Assembly: GCA_024402475.1 (NCBI GenBank)
Contig: JAKSTQ010000002.1
Coordinates: 62,001 to 126,000, forward strand
Reading direction: 5' to 3'
DNA length: 64,000 bases
Source: Treponema sp.
GTDB lineage: Bacteria > Spirochaetota > Spirochaetia > Treponematales > Treponemataceae
Below, one piece after another: positions 24,856 through 33,230 of the stretch (its first letter is position 1; each line of letters opens with the position of its first letter). Both the position numbers and the translations under genes were made by a program. The notes under the pieces are model-generated. The model had not been told where the DNA came from, ran no database searches, and was given only the letters and a program-made list of their open reading frames with translations.

Positions 24856-26572
24856 GAAGTTTTTTCTTTGTCTTGCTGTTTTATTCGCAACAGGAATTTC
24901 AGTTTTTGCTCAGACAAAAGTTTTTACTCAGGTAATTGAATGGACAGGCGATGAATACGCTTCTGGTTACGAAATTGAAATTCAGGATGAGAATCAGAAA
25001 ACAATCCTGACAAAGACTGTAGAAAATACCCGTCTTGAAGTTTCTCTTCATGCCGGAAATTATCGTTATAGAATTTTTGCATATGACCTTTTTGGACAGA
25101 AACAGCTGGATGCAGACTGGCAGACGCTGAAAATTCTTCGTGCTGTAAAGCCAGTGATTGAAGAACCAAAACAGAATGTTATTTATGTCGGGAAAGGACA
25201 GGAAATTTCTGTTGACCTGAACTGTCTTGGTATTGCACAGGATACTAAGGTGACAGTAATCAGTGCAGACCAGAGTAAAACTTATCAGGCATATTTTCAG
25301 TTTGCGTCTGACCATGATGATTCAAAATATACGGAACTTCCTCTTAAGATAAAATCAATGCGAGTGCCGGAAGGAAAATATTTTGTTCGTGCAGAAAATC
25401 CAGGCGGACTTACTTTTGAAGGCGCTTACTTTGATGTTGAATATGTGGTTAAGCCTGTAATCATCGGGTTTATTCCTACAGAAACTTATTGTGTAAAGGA
25501 TGCACCTTTTAAATTTACATTGACTGGAGTTAATTTAACTGCAGACTGTATCTATTATCTTGAAGCAGAAGACGGTTCAAGAAATGTATGTACGGTTCTC
25601 AGTGTAAATGAAAGAAACGGCGAAAACCGCATCCGCCTGCGTTGTGATTTTGCTAAGCGTGGAACATACAGCATTGTAGTAGAAACACCGGCCGGAGTAA
25701 AAACTGCTTTGAACGGATTTATCGTTGAGTATACAGTTACTCCAAGAATCACCGGCGTTAAGGATGGACCTGTAAAAGTAAATTCCTATAAGGGAATGGA
25801 TTTGAATTTCAGTGCAGAAGGCGTCAGTGAACAGACAAAAGCAGTTCTTGTAAATTACACTACAACAAGGACTGGGCGCCGTATAGAAATTCCGGCATAT
25901 TCAAAAACTGCAGTGCAAATCACAAGCCTTGGAGAAGGCCGTTATACAGCTCACTTTACAGGACTTTATTCCGGTTCTTATAATCTGCGTCTTGTAAATC
26001 CAGGAGACTTTTCTGACCAGAAAGGTGAGTTTGCAATTACTGTTGTTCCTCCTGTTGATTTTAATGTTGCTGCAGGAATTCATTTTGGAACAATTATGAT
26101 AATTTACAATGACAGCCTTCCTGAATTTATCAGAAAGACTTTGAATGTAGGTTATCACATGGAATTTACGGTAATACCGTTTAAGTTTGAAAAAGTGAAT
26201 ATCGGTTTTGAAGTTGCCGGTGATATCGGCGGCTGGACTATAAATACAAATATCGGAAAGAACCATGTTCAGTCTGCGGTGGGAAGTGCAAGTATTTTGC
26301 TGCAGCGTCCGTTCCTAGAAGAAAAATTACGCATTCAGCTTGCAGTCGGCGGCGGATACTGTTCCTTTGGATATACAATTTTTGATGGAGCAGGTCAGGT
26401 TCTTGACAGAAAGAATACTGACAGCCCAATCGTAAAGGCAGGAATTTCTGTTGTCGGCTATCCTTTGCATAACCTCTATATGACAGCCGGCTTTGATTAC
26501 TATCATGTGTTTGCAAGTAACGGAACGTTTGGAATGTTTGTTCCTAAAGCCGCAGTTGGTGCAAGATTTTAA
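24845..26572 (+). CDS. Outer-membrane protein with Ig/Fn3-like domains and C-terminal barrel
   Basis: The 575-residue protein has a signal peptide (cut near SVFA-QTK). An N-terminal module, VIEWTGDEYASGYEIEIQ, resembles the Fn3-like end of the preceding protein. Three or four Ig/TIG-like repeats follow, each opening like VVKPVIIGFIPTETY or TVTPRITGVKDG. From residue 405 a barrel-like region ends in Phe (GAVGARF type), the usual last residue of barrels. AGGAAGG precedes the ATG. It completes the cyclase-FecR operon and could be its outer-membrane sensor or output, which is inference. Confidence 0.75.
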   Translation: MVIKKFFLCLAVLFATGISVFAQTKVFTQVIEWTGDEYASGYEIEIQDENQKTILTKTVENTRLEVSLHAGNYRYRIFAYDLFGQKQLDADWQTLKILRAVKPVIEEPKQNVIYVGKGQEISVDLNCLGIAQDTKVTVISADQSKTYQAYFQFASDHDDSKYTELPLKIKSMRVPEGKYFVRAENPGGLTFEGAYFDVEYVVKPVIIGFIPTETYCVKDAPFKFTLTGVNLTADCIYYLEAEDGSRNVCTVLSVNERNGENRIRLRCDFAKRGTYSIVVETPAGVKTALNGFIVEYTVTPRITGVKDGPVKVNSYKGMDLNFSAEGVSEQTKAVLVNYTTTRTGRRIEIPAYSKTAVQITSLGEGRYTAHFTGLYSGSYNLRLVNPGDFSDQKGEFAITVVPPVDFNVAAGIHFGTIMIIYNDSLPEFIRKTLNVGYHMEFTVIPFKFEKVNIGFEVAGDIGGWTINTNIGKNHVQSAVGSASILLQRPFLEEKLRIQLAVGGGYCSFGYTIFDGAGQVLDRKNTDSPIVKAGISVVGYPLHNLYMTAGFDYYHVFASNGTFGMFVPKAAVGARF

Positions 26573-26573
26573 A

Positions 26574-26611
26574 AAAATAACGCAGCTTTTTACAGCTGCG
26601 TTATTTTTTTT
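26574..26611. terminator. Bidirectional terminator
   Basis: AAATAACGCAGCT / AGCTGCGTTATTT is a perfect stem with a TTTTAC-type loop and T or A tracts on both sides. It ends the cyclase operon and the convergent phosphorylase gene. Confidence 0.9.
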
Positions 26612-26622
26612 ATGAACGGTTA

Positions 26623-29600
26623 TTAGTAGTTCAAAAGGAATTTAGCTGGAACTTCAACAGTTACAGATTTTACTTCACCTTCGCGAGCGAAAAGTTTAGC
26701 ACTTGCTTCTTTTGAAATTTCAGCTTCAAAAGACTGACTGTCTACTTTAACAGTACATTTGTCAGCAGATTCATTCAATTTGTATGTGAAAGGCACTCCA
26801 AATCTTGTGAATGACAATGTTCCGTCCTGTGTAAATTCTTTCTTGCACAGAAGATCCGGCTTAAAGCAGAGTTTACCGTCGTTGAGTCTCATTCCAAGTT
26901 CGCCCCAGCGTGTGATAACTTCTTCTTTTACCTGACCAGTCATACCAGGCTGTTTAGCACCCTGTCCGCTTGGTGTGTGTGAGTATGGATCTGTAGGGAA
27001 TGCACCGTAAAGTTCTGGTGTCTTGTTGAATCCAAGTCCATTGCGAACTTCGTAATATGCTGCAGCAAGGTCACGTTTTTCTGCAGAACCGTCAGCGGCC
27101 ATGTCAAAGTTTTCCTGTACAGCAAGAAGAAGTTTTGAAACCATGTGCCAGTAGATTGAACCAAGTCCTTCGTAAGCATAGAAAGTACCTGAACGGCCTG
27201 TGAACGATGAGTGGTGGAAAGTTGATTCGTAGAGGGCAAGAATGCCTTCGATTTCTGAATCACTAACGCCATTTGCTTTGAGTGCAGCTTCAAGGAGTCC
27301 GGCATTACGGAAGTCTGGATTGAAGTGGCATGAGTTTGCATCTACTGCATCGTTGTAAATTACGCATGAAGCAGATGGAGATGTGTAGCCGTTATCAAGC
27401 TGTGATTTGAGGAATGCAAATTTAACAGCCTGGATTTTGTCAACGATGTTCTTCTGTTCAAAGAATGGAAGTTCTTTGTTTGGATAGAGCATGTAAGAAT
27501 GCTGGCGTTTTTCGTACATTCCGCTGTTCTTGAGTGAAGTATAAAGTTCGCATACTTCTTTTGGAGAAAGCATCTTGCTTGAAAGAACTGCAACCTGACC
27601 TTCGAGCATTTCCTGAAGATATTCAACTTTCATGCCGTTTGCGCTGATTGCAAGTGTGTTGTATGAGTGGTACAAACCATTGTCTTTTTTGTTGAGTTTG
27701 ATTGAGTATTCAATGTGAACAAGGAATGTATCGATTGCAGCAAGAATTTCTTCTTTAGAAACATTTTCTGTTTTGTTGAGAAGAGTGTAGTCATTGTAGA
27801 ATGCAAGGCGTTCGGCAGCAAATGCTGTTCCACAAGTCTTAACGAATTCGTTGCGGCTTGAGCTGTCCATTGTATCCTGTGGTTTTGTTCCTGCGTATGC
27901 TGCAACAAGTGCGTTCATAAGCTTTTTGATTTCTGAAGGAACTTCAAAGTTTGCAGATGGACACTTAGAGTAAACGTCCTTAAGGAATGTAAGCATACGG
28001 CGAAGATAACATGTTGTTACCATAGAAAGACCGTAGCCGGCAAGTGCGTTGTTTGCATCGTTCCATTCAGGGCGCTGTGTGTTCATCCAGATTCCGCCGC
28101 CTGGTACAAAGTTAGCAAGTTTTGTAAGGATGAGCTGGAGAAGTTTAGATGTCAAAGTTACGAGGTAAGGAGAACCGTCTTTACCCATAAGTTTTGAGTC
28201 AGTTCCATACTTTTTAACGTCAGCTTCGATGCGGTCATTAAGGTCGTAATCAAACTGAATTGAATCACGAGGATTTTTGCAGAGGTCTTCGTAACTCTTG
28301 ATGTGGTATGGAATATTTGATGTAGAGAAAAGTTTCTTGTTCAGAACTTCGTTGAATGCTTCAGGGTCAAGCTGGCTCTGGAGTTCAAGGAGTTTACAAA
28401 GGTAAATAATCTGGTGGTCGTTCCAGTAACCGATGTTGCTCCATGGATTTTCTGGTTCAGGGACTTCCCAGTCAAGTCCGGCACGAGTAATGCGGTATGG
28501 GTTGAATCCGTCGCATGAAACTGCGTTTACGAATTTTGCAATCATTCCCATTGTAAAGCAAGGATAACTCATTGCGAGTGCTTCCCAGTTCTGGAAAATA
28601 TCACGCCAGTTTCCTTCGTAGTTGAGGATAGGGTTACCGAGGGAATCCTTGAGGTTGATGTTGAATTTGTTCCATGGACGGCTTGGGTCACCATGGCGGC
28701 GTGAGAATGAAAGTGGCAGATATTCGAGGAAGAGTCTGTAAAGCTGGTCATCACCAGTTGCTTTAACAAGAGCAGCAAGTTCAGCATAAGTTGTTTCTTC
28801 TGCCTTGCATACAGCAACAGCTTTTTCAACATTTACTGCAGAACGGCCTTTAACAAATTTTACAAAGTCAGCCATGAGAATCTTGTTGTTGTCAGCAAAG
28901 ATACCACCGCGCATGATGTTGAACATTACATTTGCTTTGTGGTGGATACATGTGATTTTGTCATTTGTATCCTGAATACCGTCAGCGCCTGCAATGTACT
29001 GGTCAAGAAGTTCTTTTCCTGCCTTGATGTCAGCTTCAAGGTCTTTTACTGCAGCGGCACGGTCTTTGATTGCATCTTTGAGAGCGCCGATGCGTGAAAG
29101 TTCAAGTTTTGTATCAAATACCTGGTACCATCCGCAGTCCTGGTTTGCAGCAAGGTCAATTGATTTCATGATCATACATGAAGGACGACCGCCTTTAAGA
29201 ACTGCAATTTCGTCGATAGACTGTGTTACGCTTGCATCAGATGCAAACTGAGTTTCTACAGCGCTGTCCAGGTAAACTTTATCCATTGTAGAGAACCAGC
29301 ATGTGTTTGCCCAGAGAGCTTCAGATGGTTCTGCACGGTCAGAAAGAACGCTTGAAAGGCTGAACATTGAAAGTTTAGCTTCTGTATCAAGGTCTGTCTT
29401 TTTGTATGCGTCAAGAAGAACGCTGGAATCATTCTGGAGCTGAACTGTTCCACATGCAGGCATGATGTTGCGGCATCCGTCGAGAATCTGGATTTTTGCA
29501 GTTTCGCTGTTTGTGTTTTTAATGGAAGCTTTGCGAACGATTCCGTATTTCTGACTTGAAGTCCATTCTTGGCAGAATGTCAGTCCAAGTTCGCAGTTGA

Positions 29601-30006
29601 TTTCTTCAAAGATGATATGAGAACCGGCACTGTTCTTGTAGAGGTTGCGCTGGATTTTGAATGAACGGTTAGAAGAGAATGGCTGCCAGTAGAAAGTCTG
29701 TCCGTCTTTGAGTACTTTTACTGCTGTGTAGCTGCCAGTATTTGTTTTCCCGTCGTCAATTTTGTCACATGTGTAGTAAGGGAAAACAGCGTGACTTGAA
29801 TCTTTACGACCTGCACTCAATGCGCCAGATGACCAGATGAAGTTCCAGATATCACTTGAGCTTGTGATTGTCATAAAGAAAGGAGGAATGGAATCATAGT
29901 TTTCGATCTTGTACCAGAGATCGCCATCCTTTTCGATAACACTGCCGTTTGATGCAGCAGGAGCCAGAGCATTGAGCTGTTCGATTGTACGTGGGAATTC
30001 GTTCAT
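26623..30006 (-). CDS. Large clan GH-Q (GH94/GH149/GH161-like) glucan phosphorylase candidate
   Basis: The 1127-residue protein has no signal peptide, so it is cytoplasmic. An N-terminal beta-sandwich (about 1-320) is followed by an (alpha/alpha)6 catalytic region. The motif RPEWNDANNALAGYG matches the DWND catalytic block of GH94 phosphorylases, with Asp650 as the likely general acid. FTGRSGTFYAYEGLGSIYWH near the end looks like the phosphate/glycosyl-binding turn. At over 1100 residues it is longer than cellobiose phosphorylase and nearer to the beta-1,3-glucan phosphorylases of GH149 or GH161. The exact family and substrate are inference. Its neighbour across a shared operator region is a GH16 endoglucanase. 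GAGG precedes the ATG. Confidence 0.72.
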   Translation of the reverse strand: MNEFPRTIEQLNALAPAASNGSVIEKDGDLWYKIENYDSIPPFFMTITSSSDIWNFIWSSGALSAGRKDSSHAVFPYYTCDKIDDGKTNTGSYTAVKVLKDGQTFYWQPFSSNRSFKIQRNLYKNSAGSHIIFEEINCELGLTFCQEWTSSQKYGIVRKASIKNTNSETAKIQILDGCRNIMPACGTVQLQNDSSVLLDAYKKTDLDTEAKLSMFSLSSVLSDRAEPSEALWANTCWFSTMDKVYLDSAVETQFASDASVTQSIDEIAVLKGGRPSCMIMKSIDLAANQDCGWYQVFDTKLELSRIGALKDAIKDRAAAVKDLEADIKAGKELLDQYIAGADGIQDTNDKITCIHHKANVMFNIMRGGIFADNNKILMADFVKFVKGRSAVNVEKAVAVCKAEETTYAELAALVKATGDDQLYRLFLEYLPLSFSRRHGDPSRPWNKFNINLKDSLGNPILNYEGNWRDIFQNWEALAMSYPCFTMGMIAKFVNAVSCDGFNPYRITRAGLDWEVPEPENPWSNIGYWNDHQIIYLCKLLELQSQLDPEAFNEVLNKKLFSTSNIPYHIKSYEDLCKNPRDSIQFDYDLNDRIEADVKKYGTDSKLMGKDGSPYLVTLTSKLLQLILTKLANFVPGGGIWMNTQRPEWNDANNALAGYGLSMVTTCYLRRMLTFLKDVYSKCPSANFEVPSEIKKLMNALVAAYAGTKPQDTMDSSSRNEFVKTCGTAFAAERLAFYNDYTLLNKTENVSKEEILAAIDTFLVHIEYSIKLNKKDNGLYHSYNTLAISANGMKVEYLQEMLEGQVAVLSSKMLSPKEVCELYTSLKNSGMYEKRQHSYMLYPNKELPFFEQKNIVDKIQAVKFAFLKSQLDNGYTSPSASCVIYNDAVDANSCHFNPDFRNAGLLEAALKANGVSDSEIEGILALYESTFHHSSFTGRSGTFYAYEGLGSIYWHMVSKLLLAVQENFDMAADGSAEKRDLAAAYYEVRNGLGFNKTPELYGAFPTDPYSHTPSGQGAKQPGMTGQVKEEVITRWGELGMRLNDGKLCFKPDLLCKKEFTQDGTLSFTRFGVPFTYKLNESADKCTVKVDSQSFEAEISKEASAKLFAREGEVKSVTVEVPAKFLLNY

Positions 30007-30038
30007 AAAAACCTCGTAGATAGAATAATACCGATATC

Positions 30039-30056
30039 AAGGCAACCGGTTGCCTT
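30039..30056. promoter_or_regulatory. LacI-type operator between the phosphorylase and GH16 genes
   Basis: AAGGCAACCGGTTGCCTT is a perfect 18-bp palindrome with the AAnCGnTT core typical of LacI/GalR regulators. It lies 17 nt downstream of the phosphorylase -10, where a bound repressor would block transcription. No LacI-type gene is in the window. Confidence 0.7.
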
Positions 30057-30072
30057 ATTTTTATCTGATTTT

Positions 30073-30101
30073 AGAATATTTGCTATCAGGTCAACTGTCA
30101 A
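30073..30101 (-). promoter_or_regulatory. Promoter of the phosphorylase gene
   Basis: On the minus strand, TTGACA (30101-30096), exactly 17 nt, TATTCT (30078-30073). The palindrome at 30039-30056 follows before the start codon at 30006. Confidence 0.65.
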
Positions 30102-30110
30102 GACAGAATT

Positions 30111-30139
30111 TTGCGAATTCTCAAAAAAATCTATAAATT
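30111..30139 (+). promoter_or_regulatory. Possible promoter of the GH16 gene
   Basis: TTGCGA (30111-30116), 17 nt, TAAATT (30134-30139). Each box has two mismatches. A strong ribosome site, AGGAGG (30193-30198), lies further down. Confidence 0.35.
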
Positions 30140-30206
30140 CCCCCTTAAAAACCTTGATTTTTTAATAATTTCGTGTAAATCTGTAGTTATTCAGGAGGAA
30201 TTCCCC

Positions 30207-31055
30207 ATGGAAAATAAAAAATCCATTCATCGTATTTCTAAGATGATTTGTCTGCCGGTTCTTGCGGCAGGAGCTTTTATTGCAATTACGGCAACCGGTT
30301 GCTCTGATAAAGAAGTTAAGACACTTCCAGATTTTGTAGAACAGACAATGCAACTGGTCTGGAGTGATGAGTTTGATAATGACGGACCTGTAAATCCTGA
30401 TTCATGGGAATATAAGACAGGTGCCGGCGGCTGGGGTAATAACGAAGTTCAGAATTATACAAAAGAAGAAGCTAATTCATACTGTTCAGACGGAACCCTT
30501 AAAATCTGTGCAGTGCGTAACGGACATAAATGGACCAGTGCCCGTCTTGTAACCCAGTATCACCAGACATTCAAATACGGTTATATCGAATTCCGTGCAA
30601 AGATTCCTACTCAGAATGGAACCTGGCCTGCATTGTGGATGATGCCGGAACGAAGTAAATATGGTACATGGCCAAGAAGCGGCGAAATTGATGTAATGGA
30701 ATTTGCAACAGCAACCTGGGGCGACAAGGCTTATGGAACAATTCACTGCCGTAACGGTTATGGCGGAAATACTTTAAGCAGTGTGGGAGTTCCAGTGAGC
30801 AAGCCGGATAAAAAATGGCATACTTATGCAGTTGACTGGCAGGAAGATCATATCAGCTGGTATTACGACGGAGAACTTTTGACAACTTACAAAAATCCGT
30901 ATCTTGAAAAGGATAACTGGATGTCATGGCCATTTGACCAGGAATTCCACATTATTATGAACCTTGCAATGGGTGGAACTCTTGGCGGTGATATTGATAA
31001 AAAGCTTGAAAAAGCAGTTATGGAAGTTGATTACGTAAGAGTTTACCAGAAATAA
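30207..31055 (+). CDS. GH16 endo-beta-glucanase lipoprotein (laminarinase type)
   Basis: The ATG at 30207 has AGGAGG 8 nt upstream, giving 282 residues; an earlier in-frame start at 30111 lacks such a site. The lipobox ITATGC (Cys32) makes it a lipoprotein. Residues 45-282 are one GH16 domain. GEIDVMEF carries the retaining catalytic pair Glu160 and Glu165 with Asp162, in the longer ExDxxE form usual for beta-1,3-glucanases rather than lichenases. WPALWMMPE and WHTYAVDWQEDHISWYYDG are family blocks. No carbohydrate-binding module is attached. It would cut laminarin-like glucans outside the cell, feeding the divergent phosphorylase. Confidence 0.93.
   Translation: MENKKSIHRISKMICLPVLAAGAFIAITATGCSDKEVKTLPDFVEQTMQLVWSDEFDNDGPVNPDSWEYKTGAGGWGNNEVQNYTKEEANSYCSDGTLKICAVRNGHKWTSARLVTQYHQTFKYGYIEFRAKIPTQNGTWPALWMMPERSKYGTWPRSGEIDVMEFATATWGDKAYGTIHCRNGYGGNTLSSVGVPVSKPDKKWHTYAVDWQEDHISWYYDGELLTTYKNPYLEKDNWMSWPFDQEFHIIMNLAMGGTLGGDIDKKLEKAVMEVDYVRVYQK
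30292..30303. promoter_or_regulatory. Second copy of the operator core, inside the GH16 lipobox codons
   Basis: GCAACCGGTTGC, the 12-bp core of the intergenic palindrome, recurs in the GH16 coding sequence, where it encodes the residues around the lipobox Cys. The centres are about 250 bp apart, a spacing that would allow a repression loop. It could also be chance plus coding constraint. Confidence 0.35.
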
Positions 31056-31074
31056 AACATTAATGGTTATAGAA

Positions 31075-31145
31075 TAAAAAAGGCGCAGCCTGAAGTTCCG
31101 CAAGTTAAGGTTACTTAATGGAATACAGGCTGCGCCTTTTTTTGT
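31075..31145. terminator. Bidirectional terminator
   Basis: AAAGGCGCAGCCTG pairs with CAGGCTGCGCCTTT around a loop of about 30 nt. A and T tracts flank it, so it serves both the GH16 gene and the convergent exported protein gene. Confidence 0.85.
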
Positions 31146-31157
31146 TTTTAACAGGAA

Positions 31158-31997
31158 TTATTCTGTGTAAGTAATTTCGTAGATTTTAGTAAGTTCGTAA
31201 ACTGTAGTATCGAACTTCTGGTCAACATCATAAAAACTGATTTTTACAGGTTTGCCTGAAGCATTATTTTTATAGATAACGCGTTCTTTAAGTTCATCTT
31301 TTACCCATTTCTGGATTTCTGTAAGGTTATTGTTTTTGTCGTATTTGTAGACTGTCTTAGTTACAGTTTCAAAATCTGTTTTAGATTCTGTAGACGATGT
31401 AGAAGCAATTTTTCCTGAGTCTGTGTAAGAATAGTTTTCTACACTTACGCGGGTTCCGTTATGTCTGTATTCAATAATTGATTCTATCTGATTTTTGTCG
31501 TTATATGTGAAAGTAACAACGTTTTCAAGAGCTCCGTTTGGGTTAAACAGTCTCAGACTTTTTTTGCCTGCTTCGTATTTATGGAGAATCTTGTATTTAA
31601 GAGATTTTTCTTCTCCTGACAGGAGGGTTGTAGCTTTTTCTTTTCCATCTGTACCATATTCAATTTCCAGTGTTCTGATGGCACCGTTTTCGTTCTGTAC
31701 AATGGACTTGATTTTACTGTCATGAGTGTACTGGTAAGCAAAAGAAAGAGTTTCTTTGTTTTTGTCATCAGTGATAGTCTGCTTAACGATATGACCGAAT
31801 TCATACGATAAGGTTACTTTGTCTTTAAATGTTCTGTAAAGCTCATCAAATTTTGTTGCTACGTCGTAACGGGTAACAGTACATGGAACTTCAGGAATAT
31901 TATAAGATTTTGCAAAATTCATTCTGTCTGTGATCTGATCTGCAAATGCGCAGAATGCCATTGTGCTGGCAGCAATTATTGTTATAAGTTTTTTCAT
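31158..31997 (-). CDS. Exported hypothetical protein with YD/RHS-like strands
   Basis: The 279-residue protein has a signal peptide cut near CAFA-DQI. The rest is beta-rich with repeated short phrases like VTFTYNDKNQIESI, YSYTDSGKIAST and VYKYDKNNNLTEI, which resemble single YD repeats. It probably sits in the periplasm or outer membrane. GGAGG precedes the ATG. I do not recognise a family. Confidence 0.65.
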   Translation of the reverse strand: MKKLITIIAASTMAFCAFADQITDRMNFAKSYNIPEVPCTVTRYDVATKFDELYRTFKDKVTLSYEFGHIVKQTITDDKNKETLSFAYQYTHDSKIKSIVQNENGAIRTLEIEYGTDGKEKATTLLSGEEKSLKYKILHKYEAGKKSLRLFNPNGALENVVTFTYNDKNQIESIIEYRHNGTRVSVENYSYTDSGKIASTSSTESKTDFETVTKTVYKYDKNNNLTEIQKWVKDELKERVIYKNNASGKPVKISFYDVDQKFDTTVYELTKIYEITYTE

Positions 31998-32124
31998 ATA
32001 TTTGCCTCCATAGGAAAAACTGTTAAAAGCGAATTTCTTCCATTATAGCATGTTATGCAGAATAATCAAATTTATTCGGGTTTGGGATATTGGCTTAAGT
32101 TAAGTTGACAAAAGTTTAGAATTT

Positions 32125-32165
32125 TGTCATTCTTAATAATGACATAACTAAAATAATATGTCATT
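32125..32165. promoter_or_regulatory. Inverted-repeat operator candidate upstream of fabD
   Basis: TGTCATT (32125-32131) and AATGACA (32138-32144) form a perfect inverted repeat with a 6-nt spacer. A third half-site, TGTCATT, follows at 32159-32165. The first 15 nt differ by one base from a block in the promoter of the second fabF (51724-51738). A TAAAAT box (32149-32154) is the best -10 for fabD, with TTGTCA (32124-32129) 19 nt before it. Confidence 0.5.
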
Positions 32166-32195
32166 ATGAACATGAACTAATTTGACGGAGGACAT

Positions 32196-33155
32196 ATGTC
32201 AAAGAAATATGCATTTTTATTTCCAGGTCAGGGTGCTCAGGCTCCCGGAATGATTAAAGACGTTTGCGAGGCTTATCCAGAAACACGTAAAATCCTTGAT
32301 GACATTTCTGCAATCTGGGGAAAAGACATTTGTAAAATAATGTGGGAATCAGATGCCGCAGAACTTAGCCGCAGTGACAACAGCCAGATGGCAATCACAG
32401 CAGCAAGTCTTGTTGTAGGTAAAGTTCTTGAAACAAAGGGAATTACTCCTTCTGTTGCAATGGGATTTTCTCTTGGTGAATTCCCTGCTCTTTACTTCTC
32501 TGGCGTTTTGTCTTTTGAAGATTTGATTAAAGTTGTAGCAAAACGCGGTTCAATCATGCAGAATGTATGTGAACAGATTGCTAAAGAAAACGAAGGACAT
32601 GCTCCTGGAATGACAGCCGTAATCGGACTTACTCAGGATCAGGTTAGAGACATTGCTTCTAAATGTGAAAATGTTTATGCAGCAAACATGAATGCTGACA
32701 AACAGACAGTTCTTTCTGGAACAGCTGATGGTCTTACAAAAGCAGAAGAACTTTGTAAAGAAGCTGGTGCCCGCCGTGCTATCCGTCTTGCAGTTGCAGG
32801 TCCATTCCATTCACCACTTATGCAGCGTGCAGCTGATGAATTTGAAAAAGCAATTGCTGATGTAACATTCAATGATCCAAAAATTACACTTCTTGGAAAC
32901 GTAACCGGTAAAGAAGAAAAAACTGGTGACGAAATCAAAAAGAACGCAGTACTTCACCTTACAAACTCTGTTCTCTGGACAGATGAAGAAAAAGTTCTCT
33001 TTGATATGATCAATGCAGATTCAGCAAATGAATGGGCTCTGGTTGAACCAGGTGTTGGACAGGTTCTTACAGGACTCTGGAACAAATCTGATTTTGCAGA
33101 AAACATCAAAGCAGCTGCAGCAAACTCAGCTGAAAGTATTTCTAACGTACAGTAA
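32196..33155 (+). CDS. fabD: Malonyl-CoA:ACP transacylase
   Basis: FabD loads malonyl groups onto ACP. FLFPGQGAQ is the N-terminal motif, Ser92 in GFSLGE the nucleophile, and GPFHSPLM carries the catalytic His. The residue before Ser92 is Phe rather than the usual His of GHSLGE. The 319-residue length is slightly above average. GGAGG lies before the ATG. It is the first of four fab genes and has a candidate operator upstream. Confidence 0.95.
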   Translation: MSKKYAFLFPGQGAQAPGMIKDVCEAYPETRKILDDISAIWGKDICKIMWESDAAELSRSDNSQMAITAASLVVGKVLETKGITPSVAMGFSLGEFPALYFSGVLSFEDLIKVVAKRGSIMQNVCEQIAKENEGHAPGMTAVIGLTQDQVRDIASKCENVYAANMNADKQTVLSGTADGLTKAEELCKEAGARRAIRLAVAGPFHSPLMQRAADEFEKAIADVTFNDPKITLLGNVTGKEEKTGDEIKKNAVLHLTNSVLWTDEEKVLFDMINADSANEWALVEPGVGQVLTGLWNKSDFAENIKAAAANSAESISNVQ

Positions 33156-33230
33156 CAGGTCCTTAAGGCCAGGTCCGGTAAGATGAACTGATCTGGCTGC
33201 GGATGACAATTCAAATATAGGAGATAAACT

